This document shows, piece by piece, positions 22,621-35,200 of a DNA stretch of 64,000 nucleotides (its first letter is position 1; every line of letters starts with the position of its first letter). This stretch comes from Ptychodera flava. Taxonomy: Eukaryota > Hemichordata > Enteropneusta > Ptychoderidae. The translations under genes and the position numbers were made by a program. Location of the stretch: NCBI RefSeq assembly GCF_041260155.1, contig NC_091940.1:29113651-29177650 (forward strand). The letters run 5' to 3'. Below the pieces are notes generated by a model, which searched no databases, was not told the DNA's origin, and worked only from the letters and a program-made list of their open reading frames with translations.

Positions 22621-22896
22621 TGTAACCCCCATCCTGGTAAGTTCATACTTCACCATCAGGTCAAGTTGATTAAAATTAGTGAAGTACAACATGTCCAATA
22701 CAGTATGGTGCATTTTAACAATACATTGAACATCTTAGAGGCCCCTGAAAACAAAGTGGTGTAAACATGATTTTTAAGAATTAAAGCTACTATAACAGAC
22801 CAAAGCGTGTGAAAATACAATGTACTGTTTTATCTCAATACCACTTTTTACCAACTAGGTAGACAGAGAAGTGATACTCTATGGCAGGAAAAGGGT
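22621..22896 (-). mobile_element. piggyBac-like MITE (about 275 bp)
   Basis: Reverse-orientation copy of the family seen at 39967-40236: shared words are AGTTCATAC, CCATCAGGTCAAGTT, GAACAT(T/C)(T/A)(G/T)A(G/A)AGGCCC and ACAAAGT-type motifs. The right part (GTATTTTCACAC..., AGTGATACTCTATGG...) matches the inverse of the 25132 copy. The right end reads GGCAGGAAAAGGG followed by TTAA (22897-22900); the left end is decayed (TGTAACCCCCATCCTGG). It abuts the larger relative that follows. Confidence 0.8.
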
Positions 22897-22900
22897 TTAA

Positions 22901-24571
22901 CCATTTTCCTGCCAAGTCGGTGAAAATCCGCTTGAAATTCGGTGTAGCCAGAATCTAAGCACTGGTGACCGTTATTCTCCCAACCCGGTGGAAATCGGGC
23001 CCTTTTTGGGTACCGCCTTTCCTGCCAAGTCGACGGCACTACGTTTTGCTATCCCCTGTACGTTTAGGGGTCATCCGAGGAGAGGTTTTCTGACAAGGAA
23101 CGCCTTTTCCCCTCGAAATGGGTTCGCAGGGAGTCGATAGACAGGGAAAGGTGCAGAAACCTGTCCGCCAGTCCCCCACACCCGAGGGGGGGGGTGGTTT
23201 ATTTTTACCGCTTTTTAGCGAACTTGGCAGGATAGCATGGTGACGTTTTCTGGCGGAGTTGGACGTACTTGGCTGCCTGGCACTATAGAGATTGCTGCCG
23301 AACTTGACCAACTCGGCAATGCTAATCTAGAAGGCTACCTCTTGCAAACGACTTGGCAGATGGTGCCGATGGTGCGAGACGAAAGTCACTTATTCAGTAG
23401 TGCGTGACTGAAAATGAGAACGTATTTTTGACGGGACGGCTCGACTTGTTCCTCCGATGGAACGGATATGAACGACTCGGAAATACCATTACAAACTGGT
23501 GTCCGACGTACTAAGCTGGGCTTCAGCTCTGCAAGTTCAAGCCAGGCAACGTCCTTCACCGCCTTGCCGTGCCATTCAATGGACGTAGCTTTGGATTTTT
23601 TATTTATTCCATCGTCCGAAGTATTGGCTCTGGTTTGCAGGCAAACGTATCCTCTTGCCGACGCATTGGTAACTACGTACGCTGTTTGCGTACAGAGAAT
23701 TCAAAAGGGACATAAGGTCAATATGCTGTACGGGGATACCGCCTGCACTTAGCAGGGACTGCTTTTGTTATGCAAACCAGCTAGCAGTACAATATGGCTG
23801 CCAGGCATGTGGACACGTCGATGGCTAGAACAATGGAAGCATATTGCGTTGTACCCATGCATCGCAAAAGTGAGACTGACCACTTGGGTGTAGTGACTGG
23901 TTATCACTGGTTAGCTGCAGCCCAATCCATGTAGGTACAAACCCGTACCTGACTGAGGACCACTCGATTAAGTCGGTAATGAATGGTAACACTCGTAAGC
24001 CAACTCCCAAATGAGCTGGCTAAACTACGTGGAGCTGTGCTTCAATGGCTCAGCCATGTCGTTAATACAACGGCAAAAACGTAGTTTTTGTGCTACACTG
24101 CCAAGTCGTTTAAGGTACGTATTCAATTGACCCTACCCTGGGGAAACAGGACAGGTTTGCCGGTGCTGCCGCACCCCTAGCACGACCCCCAGGGTCTCTG
24201 ACTAACAGACGAGTGAGGTGATGTTTGTGCCTAGCGGACGTGCGCAATACTGAAGGAGTTTATTTCAGAAAAAATAAACATGAAACGGCAATAAAATGAC
24301 GCACTCCCAGGGGCAAACAAAGCCGGTGACCTCAATTTTTTTCTGCAGTAACCCTTGAGCTCCTTCCCCTGTCAACGGGCATGTAGAAATTATCGAAGTC
24401 TAACACGTACAGTATAAGTACGGCTAAAACTACCCTGAAAATGGGCGATTTCTGCCAAAATGCCTGGCAGGATAACATGCAGGAGAGCCAATCTTTAGCA
24501 GGCACATATTATGGGGCGGTTTTCTACTGACTTGGCAGGATAACGGACAAGGGCGCTCGGCAGGAAAAGGG
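22901..24571. mobile_element. 1.67-kb TTAA element, probable piggyBac-superfamily derivative
   Basis: Flanked by TTAA (22897-22900, 24572-24575), with ends CCATTTTCCTGCCAAGTCGG and (inverse of) CCTTTTCCTGCCGAGCGCC. piggyBac-superfamily elements duplicate TTAA and commonly begin CCYTTTnCCTGCC, as in Xenopus Uribo, so the assignment is well founded. The interior is clearly more GC-rich than its surroundings and contains many copies of CTTGGCAGGATA / TGCCAAGTCG in both orientations (near 22911, 23021, 23225, 23349, 24099, 24462 and 24529). These are plausible transposase-binding subterminal repeats. The longest frame (23468-23752, plus, 94 codons) is not recognisable as transposase, so the element is probably an internally deleted, non-autonomous form. 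Confidence 0.75.
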
Positions 24572-24579
24572 TTAATTAA

Positions 24580-25127
24580 GTCAATATTATTCGATATTAA
24601 AAATTTTTATGACACAAACTTGAACCCTTTACATCCATGATCAGAGTGTGCCTACAGTATTATACAATATCGCTCCCCATCACTATCTCTGTGCAGTATT
24701 TCAAAGAAAAAGGTAATGCGTCTTTTACCTTACACGCTGTGTTAACGAGTTGTGTAGGGTGATAATCCTCCACATCAGTGATTGGTAGAAATAACTGATG
24801 GAGGAGATCACGGTAGGCAAATAACAGATATGCATTGCTTTCCTTCAAATGCTACTCAGAGATATAGTGAGGCAGTAGCTGTAGTAGGTAAATACCAAGG
24901 AGGGTAAAAAAGAAACCAAGCTTGCTTTATAAAAATTTTCAGTATATAATTGTTGTTTTTCAGTATATAATTAAGAAATGAATTTATTGCTTGCTATCCC
25001 CTGTGACTGTACAGGAACTGTACATGTAGATTGCCCATGATAAACATTGCATGAATGAATGAATGAATGAATGAACAAACGAATGAATGAATGGATGGAT
25101 GGATGGACAGATGAATGACTGTAACGA
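24580..25127. other. Non-coding spacer with (TGAA)n/(TGGA)n microsatellite
   Basis: No gene seen. A tetranucleotide run of TGAA and TGGA units lies at about 25050-25112, just before the next TTAA element. Confidence 0.6.
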
Positions 25128-25383
25128 TTAACCCTTTTCCTGCCAGACAGTAATAACTGTATCACTTCCCCATCAGCCAAGTCAGAAAAAAGCGGTATTG
25201 AGCCAAAACATGACGTATTTTCACCCACTTGGCTTGGTATGTTATAGCATCTTTTGCTGTTTTCAACAGCCTTAAAATGTACAGTATTGTGTTAAAAAAC
25301 ATCATATGGAATACGTTGTGTTTCATTAATGTTAACAATCTTGACCTGGTGGGGAAATATGGACTTGGCAGGAAAATGGTTAA
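25128..25383 (+). mobile_element. piggyBac-like MITE, 248 bp, intact ends
   Basis: TTAA (25128-25131), then CCCTTTTCCTGCCAGACAG, ending ACTTGGCAGGAAAATGG and TTAA (25380-25383). Terminal inverted repeats are about 15 bp. It shares its ends and the CTTGGCAGGA subterminal word with the 1.67-kb element at 22901, consistent with mobilisation by the same transposase. No coding capacity. Confidence 0.88.
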
Positions 25384-26555
25384 ATTTCTGATGAACTGTA
25401 TGTACCATGCATGGCGCTGGCATTGCGAGACAGTATGGTGGGATGCTACAACACATGTAACCTGTATACATGTACTTTACACATGTATGTATGGCGGTAG
25501 TTCTGCTTCATGTATGCCAAACTGAGTCATAAATGAGAGATATGTATTATGTCTACACCACAGTGTGATGGTACATTATGTAATTCTGATATGCTGCATC
25601 AACTAGGAAATCTATGAGGTCCTTTTATGATGTACGTACAATTGTACATGCTATCTATCACTGGACACAGCAACTGATTGAACAGCTGTGTTGAAGACCA
25701 GTATGTATTTCAGCGTGTCATGTACAGCACACAGACAGAAGCCATCTTTGCTGAGGAAAGCTGCCTTTATATTGCGGAACTATAGGACATTCCCTTTACG
25801 GATATGCTGATTGGAGTAATTTAAGTGACCTGGGCTTTCGGTTCTTTTCGCGCCCGTGCAGCGGATAATGGTACGAAAGCGTTGAATTTCAGGCTCCTTC
25901 ACGCCACCAACATTGTCAAACTATGTAATACATACTTTGCATATATTTGGCCCAGATACATGAATGTACGCACATGTACCCACCATAAACAAATGAAGGA
26001 ATGCCAGTGTAGTGGTCACAGAGGACAATATGCATGATTGTGTAATGAAGTCATCGGTATCCCGTGATTTTTTGTGTGTTGAATAACTGAACTGAACTGA
26101 ACTATACAACACATCCATTTTGGACAATTAACCAGGTGTGACGGTATATACAGTACATACTAGCGGACAATAGCAGGGAGAGTCATACATGCATAAAATC
26201 AGAAAAAAAATATTCCGATAAAGTACATGTATGGTGGACAATTTTAAGTACAATTGTAATGTGGCAGACTGACTGCCGCACAAAACCAGGAATGAACAGC
26301 AACTTCCTGCTTATATTCCGTCATGATAAATCTTACTTAACCAGTTGTCTATGACATCATTGAATTAACTGCAACATAAATGTAAATTTTCAGAATGAAC
26401 ATAGGTACATGTAAACATGAGGCAAAAAAGTCACAACCAGAGTTTATTGTATATGTGCTCTGACTGTAGATGTTTATGGGGACAGATCTGCTCAAGCATG
26501 TCCTCACATAAAATGGGATACAATAAAAGTGGGTACTACATGTACTTTGCTTTAA
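25384..26555. other. Gene desert
   Basis: No gene recognised. TACATGTA-type words are frequent (for example near 25467-25490). Confidence 0.5.
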
Positions 26556-26913
26556 GGTAGTTCACGCGTTGGGGGTGAAAGATTTCAACTTTTGCCCAAA
26601 CTCTCCTCAAGCAAATTTTCAACCATTCTCTTTCAAAATCAAGAACAAATACTCAGGGGTCACCATGCAAAGTTTAGTGCAAGAGAAACAAATTACCCAA
26701 TACTTACTGATATATATATCTGAAAATTAAAATGGCCGCCATTCCTGTGTTATCTCTATAGGGGAAATTAAAATTTAAGATTTTAACAAAATTATGCTGC
26801 TGAAAACTTTGCTTAATCCACAAACTTTAAATTGAGCCCCAACAAGTAGTCGGCCAAAAGGAAATTTTAAAAGTTTGAGAGTCTGAGTATCTGTCCAAAT
26901 GGCGTATTCTGGT
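26556..26913 (-). mobile_element. GGTAG-type TTAA MITE, reverse orientation
   Basis: Flanked by TTAA (26552-26555 and 26914-26917). Reverse-strand landmarks: AAACTCTCCTCAAGCAAATT, ACCATTCTCTTTCAAAATCA, GGGGTCACCATGCAAAGTTT, AAAATGGCCGCCATTCCTGT and GAGAGTCTGAGTATCTGTCC. Confidence 0.88.
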
Positions 26914-27409
26914 TTAAAAATCACTGTGCCAAAATGTCAGTGGTCTTCAACTTGTTCTGCCAAAGAACAATTTTGTTTCTTATGAATGGATCCCATAGTC
27001 TGTAACTTGTGCAGTGTGTCAAAGTAACACATCAGGACCATGGTATTTCAACCTTTCACTCGGAAAACACACTAAATTGCTGACTTCTTCTAACTAGTCA
27101 TTCTGTTTTCAAGTAGACAAACATGATATATGATGTAAATTTTTATCTTCATCTACAAAGTACATGTGATGGCAGTCAATTTTTGTTGACTTTCAATTGA
27201 TAAACTGACAAGAAATCATAACATGTACAAATGTAGGCAGCTGGGTCCTGTAAATATTCATCACGCCAAGCAGTTAAAATTTCTGTCATTTTCAACACAT
27301 TTCAATAACATTACATCCTCTGAGTGGCAATACCTAGAAATTCTGATTGGTCAAAAACTAAAAGGAATATGAAATATGTTTTCCAGGAATCCTGAAGGAG
27401 AAACTTGTT

Positions 27410-27620
27410 GACCTTTTGCAATTGAGTGCTGTACTTTTTCCCGCCAAAATTTTAGTGCAACATTTTACCAATTTTCATGAATTTTCCTCTCATTTTTTTT
27501 ATAATTTTGGACCAAATGGACATTACATTATATTGGCTACAGTTTTTTATCAAAATTTTTTGCAAAAATCTGAAAAAAATTGACTGAGTTATATAAACTG
27601 ACTTAGGCGTTCAAAGGGTT
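27410..27620 (-). mobile_element. Third TTAA-type MITE family, longer copy
   Basis: On the minus strand it begins TTAACCCTTTGAACGCC (right edge near 27620) and runs through TTTATATAACTCAGTCAATT, ACTGTAGCC, ATGTCCATTTGGTCCAAAA and GGCGGGAAAAAGTACAGCAC. TTAACCCTTTG is a common piggyBac-like terminus. The opposite end is decayed. A truncated copy is at 15575-15703. Confidence 0.6.
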
Positions 27621-30600
27621 AAGTGTCCTTGATTACTGTCACTTCCAGGAAACGAAGTGACTGCATCTTAAGAAAGGCGGAGTATCTAAAAATACAAGTA
27701 GTCATCTGATTTTCAATGGCAAAGATGAAAGTAACATCCACTTGGTGAAAAACAAGTCACACCTGCCATATTGCATTTACTGGACAGTCTGTCCATCATG
27801 AAATTCATGAAGAGTGTATTTATTTTGATTCAAGTCAGTACTGTATGATAAAGAAAAAAATAGAAGTGTCTAGGACACAAGGAGAGAGGGTGAAAAGCCA
27901 TAGGAGTGAAAATTTTAAGCTCCAATAGCAACGTGTATAATTATATATTAGTAATATATTTTCCGTCTGTAAAACACAGTGCAGTGTTGCACTCCCCAAA
28001 GCATGTTGAAGTGGTTGGTGTGCAACTTGACAGCAAAGCCCTTGCACTGTATGTGTGCCATGTGATGATGACAGCTGAAAGTCAGTGTGGACTAGAATTC
28101 GTTGGTCACTTTATCAACAATAACATAGCATAGACCCTTGTTTCTCGAGGGTCTTTATGAACACAGTGAGTGTGTTGTACATCATGTGTTTGTGTTGACA
28201 AAGCTGTTAATACTTTGTACTTTAGCATACTTCCACGAGAAGAACAACAAAATGTTTGTGTCTTCATAGAACAAATTATGATGAAAACATTGTTACAGCC
28301 TTTGTCCCTTTTAAGAAATACCTGACAACGCTCATGTTTTCTCTCTACTGTAAAATATAAGTTTGGAGTCACTGATTTAATCTGTAATCACAGAGCATAA
28401 ATGTATAAAAAAATCAAAAAGTAGATCTCCATGTCTAAATCCACTGTCCACGACTGTGGAAACCGTCACTGGCTATCAGAACAAAAGGTGACAACAAGGT
28501 GACCCAAGGTAGTGGGGGGGCCATAATAGTCTATGCTTGTTTGCATCGTAAGCTGTTACGCACCGTGAATGATGTCAATAGCCACGCATTTTCACCAAAG
28601 ACATAATAAAAAGTCAAACTTGTACACTGCTGGATGGAAACTTACTTGAACAATGCCTTCGGTAATGGTGGTCAACTGCAGGCGGTGGGACTGAGTATTG
28701 TTGTAGACAATCAACAGGTGCTAGGTGAACTAGAAGTCTACCCAGTGGCTCGAGGAAGTAATGAAAACACTACTACTGTGTATCTTGAACCACGTTTTTC
28801 TGTCAAACACGCACGTGACAAGCTCAGGACCTTGAGAGGGGAAGGTGCATGAAACAGAAGAATAGTTGAGTGCATGAATGACGTCATAGAATAATAAATG
28901 GCTTGTTGTGCTGCTACCATGCATCAATGCCTGAAACCCAAGCAGGTGAAAATCAATATCTGTCAAAGGCGTTATTATCATGCAAAGACCATGTCAGTTC
29001 AGTGTGTACAGTATGGATACGCTGGAGAAACCATGTTTAGGATAGGGGTTAAAAGGGCAGCAAATGGCCCTACGTGTACATCCGCAGCCCTCTACTGGCA
29101 ACAGACCAGAACGGAAAAAACATCACTGACAATATATTGGATAATTGGGAATATATTTTACACACTGTGTAAATCACTAGAACCCAATGTAAAATGTCTC
29201 CTGCATGGACACTTTGTTGAATTTTGGAGTCTTTGAACTTGTGAATTCTAAAAATATGCGAAAGTTCAGACTGGCAGCAACTACATGTATAGCTTACGTA
29301 ATTTTGATACGTCAAAATTGATATACATTTTCAGACTATTGATAGGCGTCGAACAGATGAAAATGCTATCATACAAAACAGAACTCACGATGTGGAAGAT
29401 ATCTGCAAAGGTAGTTTGATTTGCAAATTCATCAAAAACTGCACACACTTTCAACTGAATTTAATATGATGATTGTGAACTGTACTCTCCCTACCCCCCT
29501 GACAGACGAAGATGTAATACACGCAATTCAAAAACTGATTCATGGATTTATACAAATCCTAAAAAAATTCAATTTCTACAATTCCATCAGATCATTATGA
29601 ACTGTAATCCCCACAAGAGAAAAAGCGTTAAGATGATATCAACCGTTTAACTGGTGTAAGCTTTTACAAATCCAGAAGGAAAAAAAATCACTTTTTTAAT
29701 TATAACATCATGTAAAAATATTATCAGTACTGGACACATGGTGTCAATGAAGAAGAGAGATTTCCATTCACCAATTTACAGTAACATACGTGTACATGTA
29801 TACGTAAAACAGAAGGTCCACTCTAAACATGTCAATATAGTCAGACATGACACACGTGTACATGGCTTCCTCTTGATGCGTCATATTATCCATTTATTAT
29901 TTACATGGTCAAACCATGACATGCATGTGACCGTGACCATGCCCCTAAAATAATTCATCTTCATTTCTGCACAATATATCAGTCACTATCACATCAAGTT
30001 CATTAAAAAACTAGAAAAGCTTAGTAACAGCCTAGGATAAGATACAAGATGACAGATTGACTGACATACTGTATAATCATTAATTTTCATAGGGATTTAA
30101 TTTCATTACATGTATTTTGATGTTTGAAACATTTCACTGGGATTTTAAGTTCAATGCTTTTGCCAGCAAAACAATACATTCCATATTAAACAACTTCTCT
30201 GGGATTTAATTTAGCTGATTTGATGTATCAGTGAAAATCACAAAATTTAATGGGTGTGTTAACATCAAATGTAAGGTATTTGACGAACACGAATACTTGA
30301 GGACCCAAAAACAAGACAAACAACACAATTTCTGCTAACTTGTCTAGATATTGCTGGGATTAAGGTAAACATGGATATTTTTCACCAGCTCGGTCAGACT
30401 GCACGTCAAATTTCTGATCTTCTACACCTGGACATCCAGAATTATGCTGAACTTTAACTGATTTGATAAAGGAGTGCAGTTTCGCTAAAACATTTTCTTG
30501 TGAAAGCCCATCTGAAATACATGTACCTGTAGTACATACATTGTACCTGATCGTCGACGGTACATTCCACTACTTTTCATCTGCTACCTCAACACAACAG

Positions 30601-31202
30601 TACATGGTAAACAAGCACTGTGTTTGCGTTTATTGTCCATTCAAAAGTTGTGTTGGGCATTTGCCCTGCAGTCAGCGGTGAATGGTAGAGTTCAGGTCAA
30701 GGTCATCATGACCATTGTCTTTGCCCACATTGATCTCAGGTTTGATCGCTAGAGCTTTTTTAGAAATGCATGCACATATCAGTACTTTTCCATACAATAG
30801 ATATATGCATTGTCACTATAGTGTGTGTAAGACTAAACAAAGGTTTAAAAGTAAGCTTTTTTAGAATATACCTTCCTAATGCATACTGTACATGTATTTT
30901 CATCATGCATTGTAGTGACAACTGTGTAAAATACACATTGCTGTCAAAGTATCTACAGCAGATACAAAGCCGTTGACAGTTACATGTATATTAAGATAGA
31001 GAGGACAGAATGAATGTCTGTCGATCATTGCGATACATGCTGCTTGCAGTTATTCAAAGCTGTCTACCCTTCCATTATCAGGACCTGTAAAGTGAGGATT
31101 AACTTGTACTTCTACAGCACTGTGTTTCACACCTTGCTGGCACACACCTTCCCGTTTATTCAACCACAGTGGAGGGACTGCGATTCAACAACAGTGTTTG
31201 CT
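27621..31202. other. Gene desert
   Basis: No gene or clear repeat recognised. A few 60-110-codon frames (for example 28634-28852 and 28898-29236, plus) lack domains and splice context and are likely chance. Confidence 0.5.
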
Positions 31203-31206
31203 TTAA

Positions 31207-31562
31207 TAAGGTAATATGCACCTCGAAGTAAAAGACTTAAACTTTTGCTCTAACTTTTCCTCAGGAATCTTTCAATCATTCTCTTTCAAAATCAAGAATA
31301 AAAATAGGGGGTCCACCGTGCAAATTTGGTACTAGAGAAACAATTAACCCAAGATTTACTGATATTAGAAATTCAAAATGGCCGCCATCCCCGTGTTAAC
31401 TCTATGGCGAAAAATAAAAATTTTTCGAATTTCGAAAAACTAAGCCGGTGAAAAGTTTTCTTTCACCAAGAGCTTTAAAATGAACCCCCACATGTGGTAT
31501 ATCAGAAGAGAACTGTAAAAGTTTGAGAGTCCGAATGTCTGTCCCCGAGGTGCGTTCTACCT
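31207..31562 (-). mobile_element. GGTAG-type TTAA MITE, reverse orientation
   Basis: Flanked by TTAA at about 31203-31206 and 31563-31566. Well-conserved reverse copy: CACCTCGAAGTAAAAGACTT, CAATCATTCTCTTTCAAAAT, GGGGGTCCACCGTGCAAATT, ATGGCCGCCATCCCCGTGTT, GAGAGTCCGAATGTCTGTCC, GAGGTGCGTTCTACC. Confidence 0.9.
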
Positions 31563-32112
31563 TTAAGCTGAACTTAAAGTGAACTACAGAGTGGTATAGA
31601 GTACGTATCACCTTAGTTTTTTTACGGTCAGGCAATACTGAACTTTTCACCCAAGTCGATCATCTACACCACCTATATGTATTTCATGGGTAATGTAAAC
31701 AAAGCGATTTAGAAATCACAGGCATAAGAGTAGAACTTTCTTCAAAACTGACACAAATAAAAGTGAGAGATTAGAATTTTAAGCAAAATATATGAGTGCG
31801 ATATATATAACAAATAAAGAGATAATGGAAGTGCAACAGCCTGTGTATTTTTCTGGTGTTTACATGTATGGTGTTCTTTTGATTAATGAAACTATTTGTG
31901 ACAAAAGGATGCTATCGGAAAATACCTCTCCTACATTATTTGAAATCAATAAAGTCCAATCCCAATAAAGTATTATGTATATAAAATGTATGTATGTGCA
32001 AGACTAAACTTTTGTTGAAATTATCAAGTGGAAACTGAGTGAATAGGTCTCCTGTGATCCCAAAGTCTAAAATCTGGGTCGCTGTGCCCGTCTCAAACTC
32101 ACGAAAAAGCAG

Positions 32113-32206
32113 TTGTCCGTTTAGCCCTGCGTACGATGCTGTGTGTTCCGCCCCGAGATTAGCTGTAGCGGAACACACAGCAACGTACGCAGGGCTATTG
32201 TCCGTT
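32113..32206. mobile_element. 76-bp palindromic MITE with 9-bp target duplication
   Basis: TAGCCCTGCGTACGATGCTG (32122 onward) pairs with CAGCAACGTACGCAGGGCTA (ending 32197) as arms of about 30 bp with one mismatch and a loop of about 16 nt. The direct repeat TTGTCCGTT lies immediately on both sides (32113-32121 and 32198-32206). A perfect 9-bp duplication is typical of Mutator-like elements. No coding capacity. Confidence 0.85.
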
Positions 32207-35200
32207 GTGCGTCACTAAACTGGCTCTGAAGAAGGACTTAACATGCCATTGGAATGTAAACAACAACAGCGGTATGCGCCTAAGTGTTGTGGTCGAAAAC
32301 TAGTTCATTCACAATGAGAGGGAACAGCGGGTGTCACCTTCAAAAAGGGCTGCAACCACAATAAACCAATTGGCTTTTTTGCAAATACTGTAGAGTTGCC
32401 AGCAGGATGAGCACGGTACATCTACCAGCACACGTAGTGATGTTACATGTATGGTTCAGCCTTTCAAAGAACTCCAGCGCATACATGTACGTGGATTACG
32501 TGCAGCCTTTCACTGTACATGTATGACAATACATGTATACATGTACATGCACTACGAGGTGAAACCATAGACCCCTATGGTGAATCTGTCCTCATAGAAA
32601 CGGCTGTACTCAGGAAAGACACGGTCTACTGTACATGTATGTCTCCAATAACAGGGAAAAGTTTTTCCTGGTTGAAATTCACACATTCACTTCAAGGGCA
32701 AGTGGCTGTAACTTTTGATAATTTTTTTTTCACTGTTCTTCTTTTTATGCCAGTAGCACATCCTTGTTCCTGGTCCTCTGTCCGACAGTATCGGGACAGC
32801 ATCACTACATGTGTGAAATAGACTGTTTTTGTTTACATTTGATTTCTAGCCCAAACCAGAATTCATTTGTCAGCAAAGACCTGCAATTTACACTTGTACG
32901 GACCGAGTTGACAAGCTGAATACTGTGTATCTCAATACGCTTTGGGAAGTAGCACAAGAAACTGTAGTTGACATCAAAACCAAAAGTTGTGAAAAAATTA
33001 GCTGAAAGTTCCCTTGAAATCGCAACAATTATCGGGAACTCAAGCTTGTCTGAGACTTGCAGCCATCATCAAAACACGTCTTCAGAGCCGGCCTTGCATA
33101 TGTTTTTATACACTCTCACCCAACAAAGCACAATGAAGGTACATGTATAAGATGAATGTTCATGAAATACCGTACTATCTACTACAGACATACATGTACT
33201 GTACATTGTACATACATGTAAGCTCAGCTGTGAAGAGTGTTTTCATAGCGGCACTGCCAATCTCAGCAGATCTGGAAGTCACCAGTAATTGTTCAATTTC
33301 AAGAACATTTAAAATGATCTGCTATCTGCTATCTAAAATAGCAAAGTGTGTCACTCTCTGCTACAGCCACTTTTCTAGTTACAAAGTTTGCAACTGAGAG
33401 GCCTGGGTTAACTTCATGAAAATGACTTCGTAAAGACGACCAGACACATGAAGGAAGACCACAAAATCAAAATGCAAAATATTCATCTAGTCCTGTGCCC
33501 AATTGTACATTGACACTCTAAGAATCTCTTAGCTTTCTGGGGCTGGGACCTTGAAAATACATGCCTACACTATAGAGGATGGGTTGGCTGGTTGCAGAAT
33601 GAGTTTTTACGAAAATGCAGTCCTATTTGATGATTTCTAGAACACGCCCAGCATCCAAAAATTTGGTTAATGCTCAATACCAAAGAACAAAGGATAGCCT
33701 TCTAAAATTTACATGTATATAGAAAAGAATAGAAAACTCACAGATTTCACACTTGTTCTCATGAGAACGGTGAAAAGTAATATCATCCATGTACAGCCAG
33801 AAGCTACTCATGAACAAGTGCATGTATAGACCATGGAGGTAGCTCACCAACAGACATGTATGCTTTGTAAAACTACTTTGCAAGTAGAGTACAGTATACA
33901 CTGTACCATGATTTGAACATCACTGACAGAAAATGTATAGGCATTGATTTGTTGTTTGCATCATTCATGTAAATATGATCAGTTTCTGCGCTTGTTTGAG
34001 AGGAATATTTGTTTGCTGTGTCTCATGGCCATGTGAAAAGATGACAATCACAAATGGAGGTCAAACAAATAACAGACAGACATTTTCACACTATCCAGCA
34101 ACTTTACATTTTGCTTGGCACAAAGTGTTGCCCAAAGAGGTCCCAGTGTGGATTATACAGTACATGTAGACTGACTGTCACTTTGCATGACCTAAAAATA
34201 TGGTTATATGACCTGAAAATCTGATGCAAGCACTGCTGTTACAGACGTCACCACAAAACTAGGCAATTTGCCGACTCATAATCATTACCTTACATATATT
34301 ATAAGGGCTATACAGTATAATTTATGGGCATTGTAACAGTTTTATTGGGAATCTTATTACATGTCCTGATGATGCATTTTGCATGGTTTCTGACAAGAGC
34401 CGTTGCTACTCAGGTGAGTTAAATGTGAAACTGCATTTCCTAAACCACCAATTCTGAAGTATAATTTAACAAGGTTGTGAATTGCCCACGTCAGTACATA
34501 AAATGTCTGGCACTGTATTTTACAGAATATTGCATAAAGTTTGTGTGTACAATGTAAACATGTAGTGCACTTAATATTGCTATGTTGTAAATTTTAATGA
34601 CGAGCCTTCATTGTGATCATAAATCAAAATAAAATGCTGGATGGTTGTGCCTTGTGGGCACAACGGTTAGATTATTCACATTATTACTGATATTTATTCC
34701 ATACTCCCAGTATATACATTGTGAGTGATTTGAATGTATCGGTTTCTAGATTGCTTTCACGTAACTCCGTCGTTCGAGATCGCGAGGCGAGGCAAGAAGC
34801 TGCCTTCTTTATGGTCATGTCACCCATCCCCATGGAGGTTGCTGTGGATCCGTAGCCCTGTCCCACTCCCCAATATAAACAGTCAGGGACTGGCAGGGCC
34901 ACGGATCCATTTTAGGCCCTCAAATCCATGCAAGAGTCAATGCATTGACAGTTGAGGGGAAGTTCCCCTCTGTTTATGGTCAGTATAGTTTCCTAACACA
35001 AAAGAATTCAGATCAGCTGATGAAAGCAAGGACTGCAGGAAGGTATTACGTAATGTCTGGCAGCCATATTGGCGTGTACGGAAAGTCTCACGTCGTTAGA
35101 CTCAGAGTGCAAAAAAAACAGTGATCTGATGAGGCGCCCAGTAAATATTTTAGAGACAAGTAACATTTTCCTTTCTTGTTAACCGTTGTGCATGTAGCTG

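Noticed and set aside
23468-23752. 94-codon ORF inside the 1.67-kb TTAA element, considered as piggyBac transposase
   Set aside because: No recognisable DDD-transposase motif or Cys-rich C-terminus; kept only as an unassigned frame.
34847-34909. Inverted repeat around GGATCCGT
   Set aside because: Arms only about 15 bp with mismatches and no flanking duplication; too weak to call an element.
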